DNA of 64,000 bases from DATJZG01 sp035499295. Lineage in GTDB: Bacteria; Myxococcota; Myxococcia; Myxococcales; Anaeromyxobacteraceae. The stretch is from assembly GCA_035499295.1 (NCBI GenBank), contig DATJZG010000186.1, forward strand, positions 62,001-126,000. The letters run 5' to 3'. The notes beneath the pieces are model-generated. The model was given only the letters and a program-made list of their open reading frames with translations, ran no database searches and had not been told where the DNA came from. The position numbers and the translations under genes were made by a program. Below, one piece after another: positions 1 to 7,794 of this stretch (the first letter of the stretch is position 1; each line of letters starts with the position of its first letter).

Positions 1-623
1 CCGGCGGTTCCCGGGTCGCGCAGCTCCCAGGTGCGGAACCCCACATTGGCGTGGGCGGCGAAGGTGGCGACGAAGGCTTTCTCCAGGACCCCCGGGGCGA
101 GGAGGCGCGGGAGCGCCGCCAGGTGGCCGAGGTGGCGGGACTCGGCGTAGGCGACCGCCCGCGTCAGCGCGCTTGGCGCGAAGACCACGTCCCCGTCGGT
201 GAAGAGGATCCAGCGGCTCGCCCCGACCTCCGCCCCCTGCGCGCAGGCGTGGTTCTTGCCGAGCCAACCCTCGGGGAGCCGCCGCAGGTGGCGAACCGCG
301 AGGCGCGCCGATTCGGCCGCCAGGCGGTCGAGGATCTCGGCGGTGCCGTCGCTGGAGCGATCGTCGATCGCCACCACCGTGAGCTCCGGGTAGTCCTGGC
401 CGAGGAGGGATCGCACCGCCCTCTCGGCGCCCCTCGCCTCGTCGCGGGCCGCCACGATGACCGAGAGGCCCGGCCAGCCCCCTGGCGGCGGTTCGGGCGC
501 GACCTCCTCGAGCGCGTCCAGCCGGCGATCGGCGCGCAGGCCGGCCCAGGCCACCCGGGCCCACCAGAGCGTGGCCCAGAGCGCCGCGGCGAGGAGGAGG
601 AGGCTCACCATCGGCGGGCTCAC
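1..623 (-). CDS. Family 2 glycosyltransferase, C-terminus beyond window edge
   Basis: The first 207 residues are visible. An N-terminal membrane segment lies at about 5-25. A GT-A fold follows: SVIVAARDE at 54-62, the nucleotide-binding IDDRSSDGT at 86-94, WLGKNHACAQGA at 120-131 and the FTDGDV metal-binding DxD-like motif at 141-146. The layout resembles HpnB/CrtQ-type membrane-associated glycosyltransferases; the acceptor cannot be told. The GTG start at 623 overlaps the stop of the MBL gene (GTGA), which implies translational coupling. An alternative ATG lies at 611. It is the last visible gene of the surE-led minus-strand operon. Confidence 0.85.
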   Translation of the reverse strand, partial: MSPPMVSLLLLAAALWATLWWARVAWAGLRADRRLDALEEVAPEPPPGGWPGLSVIVAARDEARGAERAVRSLLGQDYPELTVVAIDDRSSDGTAEILDRLAAESARLAVRHLRRLPEGWLGKNHACAQGAEVGASRWILFTDGDVVFAPSALTRAVAYAESRHLGHLAALPRLLAPGVLEKAFVATFAAHANVGFRTWELRDPGTA

Positions 624-1459
624 CGTGACGGGCGGGAGCGCTGGGCCTCGGCCCGGACGCGCAGCCCGTCGAAGTCGTCGAGCGCGAGGTGCATGCCGTC
701 CCGCGCCGCCAGCGCCGGCACCCCGGTGCGTTCGCTGATCTCCCGCGCCCGGTCCTCGGGAGCGCTCCGGATGACCGGCACGCCGAAGTGAGTGAGGACG
801 GCGGCCCGCGGGCGGACGGCCCCGAGGAGCCGCTCGGCGTCGTCCCAGCCGAGGTGCAGGAGGCTCGGGTCCCCTCCCTTCAGGCGGGTCGCATTCACCA
901 CCAGGAGGTCGACGTCGCGGTAGGCCTCGGGAAGCGCGTCCATCCAGAGCGTGTCCGTCACGTGGGCGACGGTGAGCTCCCGGGACCTGAGCCGGTAGCC
1001 GTAGGTCTCGACGCCGTGGTGGTGGTGGACGGGAACGGAGAGGGTGAGGCCGGGGGCGAGCTCGACCTCGCCCCCCTCCGCGAGCACCACCCGTCGCGCC
1101 GCGAAGGACTGTGCGTAGCGCTGGACCACCGGCTCCACCTCGAGAGCGTCTCGGGGCGCGAGGAGAGTCCCGCGCCGCGCCTTCCCACCCTCGGTCATCG
1201 CCTCCAGCACGGCCGTGGCGTCGCCGGAGTGGTCGAGGTGCCGGTGGGAGACGAGCAGGGCGTCCACCTTGCGGGGCTCCACGCTGGGGCGGGAGGCGAG
1301 GGCGCGCACGAGCGCCCCCGGTCCCGGGTCGACCCAGAGGGTGGCTCCCCCGAGCCGCCAGATGAGCCCGCCCGAGTGACGCAGCTGCGTGGAGACGGCA
1401 AACCGCGCGCCCGCGGTGCCGAGGAACTTGAGGCTCGGGGAGCCCGGGTCGCCGGCCAT
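620..1459 (-). CDS. MBL-fold metal-dependent hydrolase
   Basis: A 279-residue metallo-beta-lactamase-fold protein. It shows the zinc motif HRHLDH at 72-77, further His residues in VHHHHG at 144-149, an Asp in HVTDT near 169 and the C-terminal LTHFG at 222-226. This set resembles the RNase Z/PhnP-like branch rather than true lactamases. There is no signal peptide, so it is likely a cytoplasmic phosphodiesterase or lactonase of unknown substrate. It starts 44 bases after the apt stop and overlaps the next gene by 4 bases, so it is probably co-transcribed with both. Confidence 0.85.
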   Translation of the reverse strand: MAGDPGSPSLKFLGTAGARFAVSTQLRHSGGLIWRLGGATLWVDPGPGALVRALASRPSVEPRKVDALLVSHRHLDHSGDATAVLEAMTEGGKARRGTLLAPRDALEVEPVVQRYAQSFAARRVVLAEGGEVELAPGLTLSVPVHHHHGVETYGYRLRSRELTVAHVTDTLWMDALPEAYRDVDLLVVNATRLKGGDPSLLHLGWDDAERLLGAVRPRAAVLTHFGVPVIRSAPEDRAREISERTGVPALAARDGMHLALDDFDGLRVRAEAQRSRPSR

Positions 1460-1503
1460 GATGTTCCCGTAGGGACGGCCCAGGCACGGCGCAAGCGGAT
1501 GCG

Positions 1504-2031
1504 CTAGAAGGTCACGAGCGCCTGGACCTTGGAAGGGCCGATCCGACGCGCCCCGTGGAGGAAGGAGAGCTCGACCACGAAGGCGTAGCCGGCCAGGTCA
1601 CCGCCCTGGCGGGCCACCAGCCGGCCCACCGCCCCGGCGGTGCCGCCAGTGGCGAGCAGGTCGTCCACGATGAGGACGCGCTCACCCGGGCCGACGGCGT
1701 CGATGTGCAGCTCGAGTCCGTCCTCCCCGTACTCGAGGTCGTAGACCTCCTTGATGGTCTGAAAGGGGAGCTTGCCCGGCTTGCGGGCGATGGCGAGGCC
1801 CGCCCCCAGCGCGTAGGCGAGGGGGGCGGCGAAGATGAACCCGCGCGACTCGATGCCCACCACCTTGTCGATGCGCTCCTTCTCCCACCGGGACTTGAGG
1901 GAGTCGACGACGCGGCGATAGAGGGCGGCGTCCGCCAGGACGGGGGTGATGTCCTTGAAGACGATCCCTTTCTTGGGGAAGTCGGGGATGTCGCGGATCG
2001 TCTGCCGGAGGGCTGCTTCGATGGCGTCCAT
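1504..2031 (-). CDS. apt: Adenine phosphoribosyltransferase
   Basis: A 175-residue enzyme converting adenine and PRPP to AMP plus pyrophosphate (purine salvage). The PRPP-binding motif VLIVDDLLATGGT is at 119-131, and the type I PRTase family features DFPKKGIVFKDITP (17-30) and ESRGFIF (61-67) are clear. Length is normal for Apt. The ATG start is preceded by a perfect AAGGAGG at an unusual distance, with a 15-base hairpin between them (separate entry). It lies 47 bases downstream of the M23 peptidase gene in the surE operon. Confidence 0.97.
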   Translation of the reverse strand: MDAIEAALRQTIRDIPDFPKKGIVFKDITPVLADAALYRRVVDSLKSRWEKERIDKVVGIESRGFIFAAPLAYALGAGLAIARKPGKLPFQTIKEVYDLEYGEDGLELHIDAVGPGERVLIVDDLLATGGTAGAVGRLVARQGGDLAGYAFVVELSFLHGARRIGPSKVQALVTF

Positions 2032-2059
2032 GGTGTGCGCCGGCAGGGCCGGCCTCCTT
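2032..2059 (-). promoter_or_regulatory. apt ribosome-binding site with hairpin spacer
   Basis: On the minus strand AAGGAGG (2059-2053) is a perfect Shine-Dalgarno sequence, but it ends 21 bases before the ATG. The spacer contains GCCGGC-CCT-GCCGGC (2053-2039), a 6-bp stem with a 3-base loop. Folding it would leave about 7 unpaired bases between the Shine-Dalgarno and the start codon, the usual distance. The outermost G of the Shine-Dalgarno is shared with the stem. Confidence 0.5.
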
Positions 2060-2078
2060 GCGGAAGGGCGGCAGTGTA

Positions 2079-2870
2079 TCAGGGCAGGAACAGGAGCGGA
2101 TCGCGCGGCTTCGTCCCCTCGCGCACCTCGAAGTGGAGGTGCGGGCCGGTGGTCCGCCCCGACTGGCCGACGCGGGCGATGGGGGTCCCGGCCTCCACCC
2201 GGTCGCCTTCCTTCACCATCACCGCGCTGTTGTGGGCGTAGACGGTGAGGAGGCTCGGGGCGTGGCGCAGGATGACGATGACTCCGTAGCCGGACTGTCG
2301 GCCGGTGTAGACGACCTCGCCGCCGGCGGCGGCGAGCACTGGGGTCCCCTCCGGGGCCGCGAGGTCGATGCCGTCGTGCCGCTGCCCCTGCCTCACCCCG
2401 AAGCCCTGGCGCAATATCCCCATGCCCTTCTGGAGCGGCCAGTGCATCTTGCCGTTGCCGTGGACGAGCGACGCCTGAGCGGGGACCGCCGGGGCGGGTG
2501 GAACGGGCTCCACCACCCCGGCGGGGAGGGGCGGCACCTCGAGCGCCCGGGGCGCCCCCGGGATGAAGAGCTCCATGCCGGGCTGGAGCGCCCTGGGGTC
2601 GGTGAGGCCGTTCACCTCCATGAGCTCCCGCGCATCGAGGCCGTAGGTCTTGGCGATCCGGTAGACGGTCTCACCCCGCTGGACGACGTGGGTCGAACCG
2701 ACGATGTCGAGCTCGGCGTGCGGTTCGTCCGCGCCGTAGGAGAGCGGGGGGTGGGCCACCGGCGGTGGCTTCGCGTCCGGCGCGGTCGCGTTCCCATCGG
2801 GCCGGTGCTGCGGAGCGGCGCAGGCGGCGAGGGCGAGCATGGCACCGGCGAGGCCGGCGCGACGTCTCAC
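2079..2870 (-). CDS. LysM/M23 lipoprotein (NlpD-like peptidoglycan hydrolase)
   Basis: 263 residues from a GTG start that overlaps the surE stop (GTGA). The N-terminus MRRRAGLAGAMLALAAC is a lipoprotein signal with the lipidated Cys at 17. A LysM domain follows at 61-104 and a proline-rich linker at 110-132. The M23 domain at about 150-262 has H165xxxD169 and HLH at 244-246, the complete zinc set, plus YAH at 211-213. The surE-nlpD pairing matches many proteobacteria, but E. coli NlpD has lost catalytic residues whereas this one keeps them. It probably cleaves cross-link peptides in the periplasm. Confidence 0.92.
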   Translation of the reverse strand: MRRRAGLAGAMLALAACAAPQHRPDGNATAPDAKPPPVAHPPLSYGADEPHAELDIVGSTHVVQRGETVYRIAKTYGLDARELMEVNGLTDPRALQPGMELFIPGAPRALEVPPLPAGVVEPVPPAPAVPAQASLVHGNGKMHWPLQKGMGILRQGFGVRQGQRHDGIDLAAPEGTPVLAAAGGEVVYTGRQSGYGVIVILRHAPSLLTVYAHNSAVMVKEGDRVEAGTPIARVGQSGRTTGPHLHFEVREGTKPRDPLLFLP

Positions 2871-3625
2871 GGGGTCGACTCCTTGCGGTAGCCCGGCAGG
2901 GTCCAGTTCCGCAGCTCCTGGAGCATGGCGTCGTGCGTGAGGTCGAGGTGCAGCGGGGTGACCGCCGCGAACCCGTCGTGGAAGACCGTGTTGCAGTCGG
3001 AGTGGGGGATGTCGCGGTAGCTCGCCTCGCTCCCGATCCAGAAGTACTTGCGCCCGCGCGGGTCGGTCTTCTCCACCACCGCGTTCCCGTAGGTCCGGTG
3101 GCCGAGGCGGGCGAAGCGGAATCCCCTCACCGGGCCGGGCGGGACGTTCACGTTGAAGAGGGTGGGTGCCGGGGGCTGGTTCTCGAACACACGCCGGGCG
3201 AAGGCCGCCGCGAAGGAAGCGGCGTGGACGAAGTCGTGCGGAGGCTGCGAGGCCAGGGACATGGCGATGGCGTTCACCCCGAGCAGCGCCCCCTCCATCG
3301 CCGCCGCCACCGTCCCCGAGTAAAGCACGTCGCTGCCGAGGTTGGGCCCGTGGTTGATCCCGGAGAGGACCAGGTCCGGTCGCTGATCCTTGAGCACCAG
3401 GTTCAAGCCCATGTAGACGGCGTCGGTCGGCGTGCCGTCCACGGCGAAGCGACGCGGCCCCACCTGGTGGAGCCGAAGGGGGCGGTGCAGCGAGATGGCG
3501 TGGCTCGAGGCCGACTGCTCCCGGTCGGGAGCCACGACCCAGACCTCGTCCTCCGGGAAGGCCGCGGCCAGCGCCGCCAGGCCCGGCGCGTGAACCCCGT
3601 CGTCGTTGGAGAGCAGGACCCGCAC
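2867..3625 (-). CDS. surE: 5'/3'-nucleotidase SurE
   Basis: 252 residues. The metal-binding MRVLLSNDDG at the N-terminus, the Ser-rich loop QSASS (37-41) and the LSGINHGPNLG motif are all typical of SurE, which dephosphorylates nucleoside monophosphates. The GTG start at 3625 gives the canonical N-terminus. It leads a minus-strand operon (surE, M23 peptidase, apt, MBL, GT2). A TAGATT hexamer at 3640-3635, nine bases before the GTG, is a possible -10 box giving a very short leader. Confidence 0.96.
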   Translation of the reverse strand: MRVLLSNDDGVHAPGLAALAAAFPEDEVWVVAPDREQSASSHAISLHRPLRLHQVGPRRFAVDGTPTDAVYMGLNLVLKDQRPDLVLSGINHGPNLGSDVLYSGTVAAAMEGALLGVNAIAMSLASQPPHDFVHAASFAAAFARRVFENQPPAPTLFNVNVPPGPVRGFRFARLGHRTYGNAVVEKTDPRGRKYFWIGSEASYRDIPHSDCNTVFHDGFAAVTPLHLDLTHDAMLQELRNWTLPGYRKESTP

Positions 3626-3795
3626 GGCGGGCCCAATCTACCAGCGGACACCCGCACCTGCCAGGAAGGCGAAATCGAGAGTCCCGGAGCGGCGCGGGGC
3701 CACCCACTCGCAGGGACGCCCCGGCATCCGCGATCGATGTGACGCCGTCCCGTCCCGACCCTCACGGGTTGGAGCGGAAGGCTCCGGGGCGGACG

Positions 3796-3801
3796 TATGA
3801 T
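3796..3801 (+). promoter_or_regulatory. Candidate -10 box for a leaderless transcript
   Basis: TATGAT lies 6 bases before the GTG at 3808. Transcription would begin at about the first base of the start codon. No good -35 hexamer is seen at 16-18 bases upstream (TTGGAG at 3769-3774 is too far). Confidence 0.4.
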
Positions 3802-3807
3802 CCGTCG

Positions 3808-4344
3808 GTGGCCCGGCTCGCTCGCGTGCTCCTCGCGCTCCCCCTCGCGGCCGGTGCCGGGGCTTTGGACATGACCTTCACCCTGACCTCGCCGGCGTTC
3901 CCGGATGGCAAGGAGATCCCGAGGGAGTTCACCTGCCAAGGGCGCGATGCGTCGCCCGGGCTGCAGTGGTCCGGCGTTCCTGCTCGGGCGAGGAGCCTCG
4001 CCCTTGTCGTCGACGACCCGGACGCCCCCGACCCGGCTGCTCCCAAGGTGACCTGGGTCCACTGGGTACTCTACGACATCCCGCCCAGCGCCCGAGGCCT
4101 AGCCGAGGCGGTGGCGCCGGGAGCCCTACCCGCCGGGACGCGGCAGGGGCGGAACGACTGGGGGCGCGAGGGGTACGGCGGCCCGTGCCCGCCGGTCGGG
4201 CGCCACCGTTACTTCTTCAAGCTCTACGCTCTCGACGTGACCTTGGGAGACCTCGGCGCCCCGACGAAAGCGCAGCTCGAGAAATCGATGAAGGGCCACG
4301 AGCTGGCGCGCGCCCAGCTCGTCGGCACCTACCAGAAGCGCTAG
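3808..4344 (+). CDS. YbhB/YbcL (Raf-kinase-inhibitor-like) protein, exported
   Basis: 178 residues from GTG 3808. The start is chosen because it gives a clean signal peptide (MARLARVLLALPLAAGAGA) and follows a -10-like box. Starts further upstream at 3739 would add an unlikely charged leader. PEBP-family features are LTSPAFPDG, the ligand-pocket DDPDAPDP, WVHWVLYDIP, the GPCPPVGRHRYFF block and LYALD. Bacterial members bind small anionic ligands and their role is mostly unknown. It stands alone between the surE operon and a convergent YbaK gene. Confidence 0.88.
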   Translation: MARLARVLLALPLAAGAGALDMTFTLTSPAFPDGKEIPREFTCQGRDASPGLQWSGVPARARSLALVVDDPDAPDPAAPKVTWVHWVLYDIPPSARGLAEAVAPGALPAGTRQGRNDWGREGYGGPCPPVGRHRYFFKLYALDVTLGDLGAPTKAQLEKSMKGHELARAQLVGTYQKR

Positions 4345-4360
4345 CCGAGGCCCCCGCCGT

Positions 4361-4825
4361 TCAGGCCTGGGCGAGCCCCGCCAGCGCCCGAGCCCCCTCG
4401 CTGCGCATCCAGTCGCGGGTGGTGACCACGATGGAATCCTCGTGCGTGCCGGCACGCATGACGAGGAAGGGTTCCCGGGAGAGCGCCTCGTCCACGTAGA
4501 TGGGGAGTCCGAACATCGCGAGCGGCGGCTCGGCGCCTCGCTCGCAGGGCCAGAACCGCTGCGCGAAGGCGGCCTCGGGGACGAGCTCGGCCTTGGTGGA
4601 GGAAGTCGCGCGCGCCAGGGACTCGAGGTCGACGGGCCGGTGGGCGGGGACCACCGCGATCGCGAGCCACCCATCGAGCATCACCACGACGGGCTTCGCG
4701 ACCCGGTGTCCGGAGACGTGCTCCACGGCGGCGAGCTTCTGTGCGGCGACGGCGCGGGGGTGCTCGTGGTGAGCGAAGGAGAGGTGGTGAGCGTCCAGGT
4801 ACTTCTCGATGGGCTCGGGGATCAT
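4361..4825 (-). CDS. YbaK/EbsC-family aminoacyl-tRNA deacylase
   Basis: 154 residues. The ATG at 4825 is preceded by a perfect AAGGAGG at proper spacing, so longer upstream frames are rejected. Family signatures are HHEHPRAVAAQKLAAVEHVSG near the N-terminus, KPVVVMLDGWLAIAVVPAHRPVDL in the middle and FGLPIYVDEALSREPFLVMRAGTHEDSI at the C-terminus. Members hydrolyse mis-charged Pro-, Cys- or Ala-tRNAs in trans. Substrate preference cannot be read from sequence here. It is convergent with the YbhB gene (16 bases apart). Confidence 0.88.
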   Translation of the reverse strand: MIPEPIEKYLDAHHLSFAHHEHPRAVAAQKLAAVEHVSGHRVAKPVVVMLDGWLAIAVVPAHRPVDLESLARATSSTKAELVPEAAFAQRFWPCERGAEPPLAMFGLPIYVDEALSREPFLVMRAGTHEDSIVVTTRDWMRSEGARALAGLAQA

Positions 4826-5042
4826 GGATTGCCTCCTTGGCCGGCACCTACATGATGGGCATCGCCCCGCGCAAGGAGGAGCCCCGCAAGGGCACTGTCC
4901 CGCTCTCGGTTTCGGAGGGCCCAAGTTTGCCGGGTGCGATGGACGCGCTTATGCTGCAGGGGAGAGCGGTCGCGGGGATGGCTCTCCTATTTCACGAGTG
5001 CTCTGGCACCATTGCCCCAGCGCCCCGCGCGGCGGAGCCGAC

Positions 5043-5366
5043 ATGAGCGGGGACATGTCGATGCAAGCGGGTGGGGGCAGCCTCGTCATCCGCATGGACG
5101 GGGCCTTCGATACCGAATCGGCCCTGGAGATCGCGCGCCAGCTCGCCGCACTGCCCGAGGGCGCCGAGGTCTACGTGGACCTCACCCACGTGAGACAGTT
5201 CCACGATCGAGGCGTCGCCGCCCTCGGCGACCTCCTCGCCTCGACGCGGGTGCGGGTGTCGGTGCGCGGGCTACGGCAGCACCAGTACCGGATGCTCAAG
5301 TACCTGGGGGTCCCCTCGAGCGTCCTGAACCCGCTCTCGACCGGCTATCCCGCTCCCGCCGACTGA
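5043..5366 (+). CDS. STAS-domain protein
   Basis: A 107-residue protein made of one STAS (anti-sigma-factor antagonist-like) domain. LVIRMDGAFDTESALEIARQL is the first strand-helix unit, VYVDLTHVRQFHDRGVAAL the second, and GLRQHQYRMLKYLGV the third. The phosphorylatable Ser of SpoIIAA-type antagonists (usual D-S/T-S/G) is replaced by HDRGV, so switching by phosphorylation is not obvious. The ATG at 5043 is used because domain similarity begins shortly after it. No partner anti-sigma kinase is adjacent. Confidence 0.75.
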   Translation: MSGDMSMQAGGGSLVIRMDGAFDTESALEIARQLAALPEGAEVYVDLTHVRQFHDRGVAALGDLLASTRVRVSVRGLRQHQYRMLKYLGVPSSVLNPLSTGYPAPAD

Positions 5367-5595
5367 GGGTCCCGCGGCGGTGGGCCCCGCGAAGGATCGG
5401 CAGGGGCGCATGCGCCGCTCGCGCGGACCGTGTAAGATGAGTCCGGGCGCCCCTCCCCATCCGGCGCCCCGGGCTCGCCGCGCGAGAGGGATTGAGCGCC
5501 AGCGACGAGCCCGTTTGCTTGCCTTCCGGGCAGTCGACCCTCTCGACCCGCGCGCGGCTGTAAGGTCGCCGCGGTCCGGATCGCGGGTGGAGAAG

Positions 5596-5615
5596 GGGCG
5601 CGGAGCGCCCATTTT
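5596..5615 (+). terminator. Intrinsic terminator inside a non-coding stretch
   Basis: GGGCGC-GGA-GCGCCC (5596-5610) forms a perfect 6-bp stem with a 3-base loop and is followed at once by ATTTT. It lies 230 bases after the STAS stop with no gene in between, so it ends either a long 3' untranslated region or an unannotated small transcript. Confidence 0.6.
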
Positions 5616-5721
5616 GGTCACCGGGCGAATGGCGTCGGTCGCGGATGGTGATGCACGCGCCTTGGCCAGGGCGTCGACCGGACGGCGCCGGCTTGGATGC
5701 TCGGTGCGGTGGGGGAGGGGG

Positions 5722-5940
5722 CAGTCCGTCGTGGGCCTGCCGGACGCGGTCGGCGCCGCCGCCGTCTACCGGGGCGGCGCGCGCAGGACTCACTGTACCC
5801 TGCGCTCGGCGGTGGCGGGCCCGTGGCTGCGCCTCGCCTCGACCTCCCGGGAGACCGGGACCCGGTCATCGAGGTGCCGCCCGAGGATGTCGGGCTCTCC
5901 CGCGTCGACGGAGGGACGATCATCTCGGAAAGCCTCCCGC
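5722..5940 (+). pseudogene. Possible gene remnant with an internal frameshift
   Basis: From 5722 to about 5826 the frame reading QSVVGLPDAVGAAAVYRGG has coding-like third positions. From about 5823 to 5940 the next frame reads LPGDRDPVIEVPPEDVGLSR and then VDGGTIISESLPPPW, with about 33 of 38 codons ending in G or C. Neither frame has a convincing start or end and I do not recognise the protein. A decayed gene or a sequencing frameshift would explain the pattern; chance in GC-rich DNA is the alternative. Confidence 0.25.
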
Positions 5941-6006
5941 CTCCCTGGCGGCCGCGCAGCCGAACTCCGGAGAGAGGGGAGTGGGCGCCCTCGCCCGGGT
6001 GGGCTG

Positions 6007-6456
6007 CTACCTCCGGAGCAGCGGCAGCTCCCGGAAGGCGCCGGTGCGCTCGAGGGACGCGAGAGCCAGGGCGAGCTCGGCGGGGGGAACGACCAGACGG
6101 CGCGCGGCGAAGCCGATCCACGCGCACAGCACCGTGATGCGCGCCATGGGAAGGCCGTCGCTCTTGAAGAGGCGGTGGCGGATCCTCCAGCGCGCGCCGT
6201 CGGGCGAGAGCCCCGCCACCCTGGCGTCCACGCGGACGTCCTCTCCCAGCGCCGCCTCGCGCCGGTAGACGATGGTCTCCCGCAGGAGCACCGGCCCGAG
6301 GGCCAGCGCCTCGAAGCGCTCCCAGGGGAAGCCCAGCGCGGCGAGCATGGCCACCCGCGTATCGCTGCACAGCTCGCTGTAGGCCGTGTTCCTCATGTGG
6401 CCGTTCGCGTCCACGTCGGACCAGCGGATGGTGAAGTGGCGCTCGAAGGCGCTCAT
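6007..6456 (-). CDS. Acyl-CoA thioesterase-like protein (4HBT hot-dog fold)
   Basis: 149 residues of the FadM/YbgC thioesterase family. The N-terminal RWSDVDANGHMRN (11-23) is the family active-site motif with acidic residues D14 and D16. The rest follows the single hot-dog fold length (about 140 residues). It probably hydrolyses an acyl-CoA or acyl-ACP thioester in the cytoplasm. It is transcribed alone on the minus strand; the 147 bases between it and the FemAB-like gene separate divergent starts. Confidence 0.82.
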   Translation of the reverse strand: MSAFERHFTIRWSDVDANGHMRNTAYSELCSDTRVAMLAALGFPWERFEALALGPVLLRETIVYRREAALGEDVRVDARVAGLSPDGARWRIRHRLFKSDGLPMARITVLCAWIGFAARRLVVPPAELALALASLERTGAFRELPLLRR

Positions 6457-6603
6457 GGGCGGGCCGAGGGTGGGCCGCTGGCGGACCCGGGAGAGGGGAG
6501 CATGGCGTCGAAGGTTGCCAGCGGAAGGACGTTGCGTAAAGCGGCCGCCCGGGGTGCCTTCCTTGGCTTGCGGGAGGGGGACGCTCCGCTATGAACGTGT
6601 CGC

Positions 6604-7794
6604 TTGGCCGGCCTCGAAGTCCACGTGCGCGCGTCCGTCGCCGACGTCCCTGCCTCGGACTGGGACCGGCTCTGGGCGCACGAGCCCGCCCTGGCGACCC
6701 CCTTCCTTTCTCACGCCTGGCTCGACGCGCTGGAGCAGTCCGGGGCCGTGGCTCCCGAGCAAGGCTGGTCGCCGCGGCACCTGTTGTTGCGGCGCGCCGG
6801 CCGCCTGGTGGCGGCGGCGCCCGCCTACGTGAAGCGCGACTCCGACGGCGACTTCGGGCGCGACTGGCACTGGGCCGACGCGGCGGCGCGCGCCGGGATC
6901 CCGTACTACCCGAAGCTGGTGCTCGGGGTGCCGTTCACCCCGGTCACCGGCCGCAGGCTCCTCGCCCTTGAGGGCGAGGAGCGATCGGAGCTGGCGGGCG
7001 CGATGGTGGCCGCAGTGCGCGACCTGTGCGCCGAGCAGGGCATCCGCTCGGTGCACGTTCTCTATGCCTGGCGGGACGAGGCCGAGGAGCTGGAGGCCGC
7101 CGGGCTCGCGGTCCGCCTCGACTTCCAGTACCACTGGGTCAACGCGGGCTACCACACTTTCGAGGACTTCCTCTCGCGCTTTCCCTCCAAGCGGCGCAAC
7201 GCCATCCGCCGGGAGCGGGCCGCTCCCGGACGCCAAGGCATCGAGATCCGCACCGTGCCCGGCGGGGAACTCGCCGACTCACCCTCCCGCTGGGCGCGCG
7301 ACATCGCCCGGTTGCACGAAGCGTCGGTGTCGAGGATGACTTGGGGCCGCCGCTTCCTCGGCCGGGCGTTCTACGAGCGCGCGCTGCGCACCCTTCCCGC
7401 GAACCTGGAGGTCGTCGAGGCCCGGCGGGAGGGGCAGCTCGTCGCCATGGCCTTCAACGTGGTGGGCCCGGACCGGCTCTACGGGCGCTACTGGGGCGCG
7501 GTCGAGGAGCACCCCTTCCTCCACTTCAACGTGGCGCTCTACCACTCGGTGGAGGAGTGCATCCGGCGCGGGCTCACGGTCTTCGAGGGAGGCGCGGGAG
7601 GGGAACACAAGCTCTCGCGCGGGTTCGAGCCGGCCGAAACCTGGAGCGCGCACGGCTTCACCGATGCGCGGCTCGAGAGCGCCGTCCGCCGCCACCTCCT
7701 CGAGGAACGGGAGCAGGCCGAGCTGGCGGTGGCGAGGTGGCGACAGGAGGACGCTGTGCTGAGGCCTATCGCCGCCGACCCCAGCTCAGGGTGA
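6604..7794 (+). CDS. FemAB/GNAT-like acyltransferase (PF04339-type)
   Basis: 396 residues. It matches the FemAB-related family often annotated as peptidogalycan biosynthesis or GNAT protein: FLSHAWLDALEQSGAV near 36-51, FTPVTGRRLL, the KRRNAIRRERAA block and the C-terminal GLTVFEGGAGGEHKLSRGF with the conserved G-E-HK core. The only in-frame upstream start is TTG 6604, because a stop lies at 6592; GTG 6625 is possible. The cellular substrate is unknown. Its 3' end overlaps the convergent methyltransferase gene by 29 bases. Confidence 0.75.
   Translation: MAGLEVHVRASVADVPASDWDRLWAHEPALATPFLSHAWLDALEQSGAVAPEQGWSPRHLLLRRAGRLVAAAPAYVKRDSDGDFGRDWHWADAAARAGIPYYPKLVLGVPFTPVTGRRLLALEGEERSELAGAMVAAVRDLCAEQGIRSVHVLYAWRDEAEELEAAGLAVRLDFQYHWVNAGYHTFEDFLSRFPSKRRNAIRRERAAPGRQGIEIRTVPGGELADSPSRWARDIARLHEASVSRMTWGRRFLGRAFYERALRTLPANLEVVEARREGQLVAMAFNVVGPDRLYGRYWGAVEEHPFLHFNVALYHSVEECIRRGLTVFEGGAGGEHKLSRGFEPAETWSAHGFTDARLESAVRRHLLEEREQAELAVARWRQEDAVLRPIAADPSSG

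Larger units (their letters stand above)
5367..6006 (+). other. 640-base stretch without a clear gene
   Basis: No frame gives a recognisable protein. Two things stand out: an intrinsic terminator at 5596-5615 and a coding-like segment at about 5722-5940 whose G/C-third-position bias switches frame once (both listed separately). A 12-bp perfect palindrome GGCGCATGCGCC lies at 5405-5416, which is not remarkable at this GC content. The left half could be the 3' untranslated region of the STAS gene or hold a small RNA. Confidence 0.5.

Noticed and set aside
5405..5416. GGCGCATGCGCC palindrome as a regulator site
   Set aside because: Short self-complementary GC strings are common at this base composition and nothing around it supports a function.
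5380..6594. A long plus-strand open frame across 5.4-6.6 kb
   Set aside because: It is antisense to the thioesterase gene over its last third, has no recognisable domain, and its start follows no ribosome-binding site.
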